Of a stretch of 6,652 nt of DNA, positions 6,082 through 6,652 are shown piece by piece; positions within the stretch are counted from its first letter, which is position 1, and each line of letters starts with the position of its first letter. Origin of the DNA: Actinomycetes bacterium (GTDB lineage Bacteria > Actinomycetota > Actinomycetes > Propionibacteriales > Nocardioidaceae). A program made the translations under genes and the position numbers. Under the pieces are notes generated by a model. The model did not search any database. It was not told the DNA's origin and was given only the letters and a program-made list of their open reading frames with translations. The stretch is taken from assembly GCA_023252095.1 (NCBI GenBank), contig JAHEXN010000199.1, positions 1-6,652 of the forward strand. Reading direction: 5' to 3'.

Positions 6082-6576
6082 ATGACGACGCCCGAGCGCG
6101 AGATCCTGACCTGGGAGCTGTTCGGCACGGCAAGCCGTGAGCTCGCCGCCTCGGTGCACGCCGACGGCTTCGCGCCCGACGTCGTGCTCGGCATCGCTCG
6201 TGGCGGGCTCGTGCCGGCCGGAGCCATCGCCTACGCGCTGGACTGCAAGAACCTGTTCACGATCAACGTCGAGTTCTACACCGGCATCGGCACGACCCGG
6301 GACGCCCCGGTCCTGCTCCCTCCGTACCTCGAACCTGCGGAGCTCGACGGCAAGAGCGTGCTCGTGGTCGACGACGTCGCCGACAACGGCCGGACGCTCG
6401 AGCTCGTCGTGGACCTCTGTCGCGGGCACGGCGACGACGTCCGCACCGCGGTGCTCTACGACAAGCCTCGATCGGTGGTGACCCCCACCTACACGTGGCG
6501 AAGCACCGAGAAGTGGATCAACTTTCCGTGGTCAGAAGCACCGCTCGTCGACCGCACCGGGGTCCTCGACGTGTGA
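6082..6576 (+). CDS. Phosphoribosyltransferase, purine (hypoxanthine/xanthine) type
   Basis: This 164-residue cytoplasmic enzyme of the type I phosphoribosyltransferase fold probably joins a purine base to PRPP in salvage. The PRPP-binding loop VLVVDDVADNGRTL (93-106) carries the paired acids Asp97-Asp98, the pyrophosphate loop reads ARGGLVPAG (39-47), and the C-terminal EKWINFPW (143-150) resembles the base-binding hood of xanthine/hypoxanthine enzymes. The exact base cannot be decided by eye. The start is taken at the ATG (6082); an in-frame GTG two codons earlier (6076) is possible. No Shine-Dalgarno sequence is seen, but CACGAT (6070-6075) ends 6 bases before the ATG, resembling the leaderless -10 layout of other genes here. 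It follows the hydrolase by 12 bases; a functional link to it is doubtful. Confidence 0.9.
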   Translation: MTTPEREILTWELFGTASRELAASVHADGFAPDVVLGIARGGLVPAGAIAYALDCKNLFTINVEFYTGIGTTRDAPVLLPPYLEPAELDGKSVLVVDDVADNGRTLELVVDLCRGHGDDVRTAVLYDKPRSVVTPTYTWRSTEKWINFPWSEAPLVDRTGVLDV

Positions 6577-6605
6577 CCCACTGCGGATCAGGCAAGACTC
6601 GGACC

Positions 6606-6652
6606 ATGAGCGAATCCGCGACACCCGTCACGACGTCCCAGTTCCTCGCCGA
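6606..6652 (+). CDS. Start of an unidentified gene, cut by the window end
   Basis: The ATG at 6606 opens a frame (MSESATPVTTSQFLA) that stays open to the last base, 29 bases after the phosphoribosyltransferase stop and on the same strand. There is no Shine-Dalgarno sequence at proper spacing; AAGACT (6594-6599) ends 6 bases before the ATG, again like a weak leaderless -10. Fifteen residues are too few to name a family; the polar, Thr/Ser-rich opening is an ordinary cytoplasmic N-terminus. Confidence 0.5.
   Translation, partial: MSESATPVTTSQFLA

Noticed and set aside
4738..6429. Minus-strand 563-codon open frame across tetR, hydrolase and phosphoribosyltransferase
   Set aside because: It lies antisense to three well-supported genes, and its composition is His/Asp/Val/Arg-rich with no domain pattern. 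Stop codons are rare by chance at this GC content.

Overview
The window looks like chromosomal DNA from a high-GC Gram-positive actinobacterium. Coding sequence is strongly GC-biased at third positions, GTG starts are common, Shine-Dalgarno sequences are almost absent, and the gene families (DUF2236/MpaB-Lcp oxygenase, two-repeat YdcZ transporter, XRE-MurA fusion) are typical of that phylum. A Nocardioidaceae-like source is a guess from style only. Coding density is about 97% and no intergenic gap exceeds about 70 bases. I see no tRNA, rRNA, CRISPR array, insertion sequence or other mobile element.

Left half (1-4526), all on the minus strand, in order of transcription: a haem-oxygenase-like DUF2236 protein (4526-3282), a UlaG-like metallo-beta-lactamase-fold hydrolase (3266-2604), a DMT/YdcZ-type transporter (2607-1636, start overlapping the previous stop by 4 bases), then a 36-base gap holding a promoter-like sequence and a strong inverted repeat, then an XRE helix-turn-helix fused to a full-length MurA-type enolpyruvyl transferase (1599-70). 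A perfect 16-bp-stem hairpin (13-48) closes the unit.

Right half (4571-6652), all on the plus strand: a TetR-family regulator (4571-5182) divergent from the oxygenase, an HSL-type alpha/beta hydrolase (5209-6069), a purine-type phosphoribosyltransferase (6082-6576), and the first 15 full codons of another gene (6606-6652, cut by the window edge).

Two regulatory points stand out. The 44-base gap between the oxygenase and tetR genes holds back-to-back promoter-like sequences around a 14-bp near-palindrome, which suggests that the TetR protein controls itself and the oxygenase operon. The XRE-MurA gene has an 8+8 inverted repeat between its own -35-like and -10-like elements, which suggests that its DNA-binding domain controls its own transcription. 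The TetR, oxygenase, MBL-hydrolase, transporter and alpha/beta-hydrolase genes could form a small inducible module for handling a hydrophobic or ester-type compound; the substrate is not visible from sequence. The phosphoribosyltransferase and the last partial gene look like unrelated neighbours.
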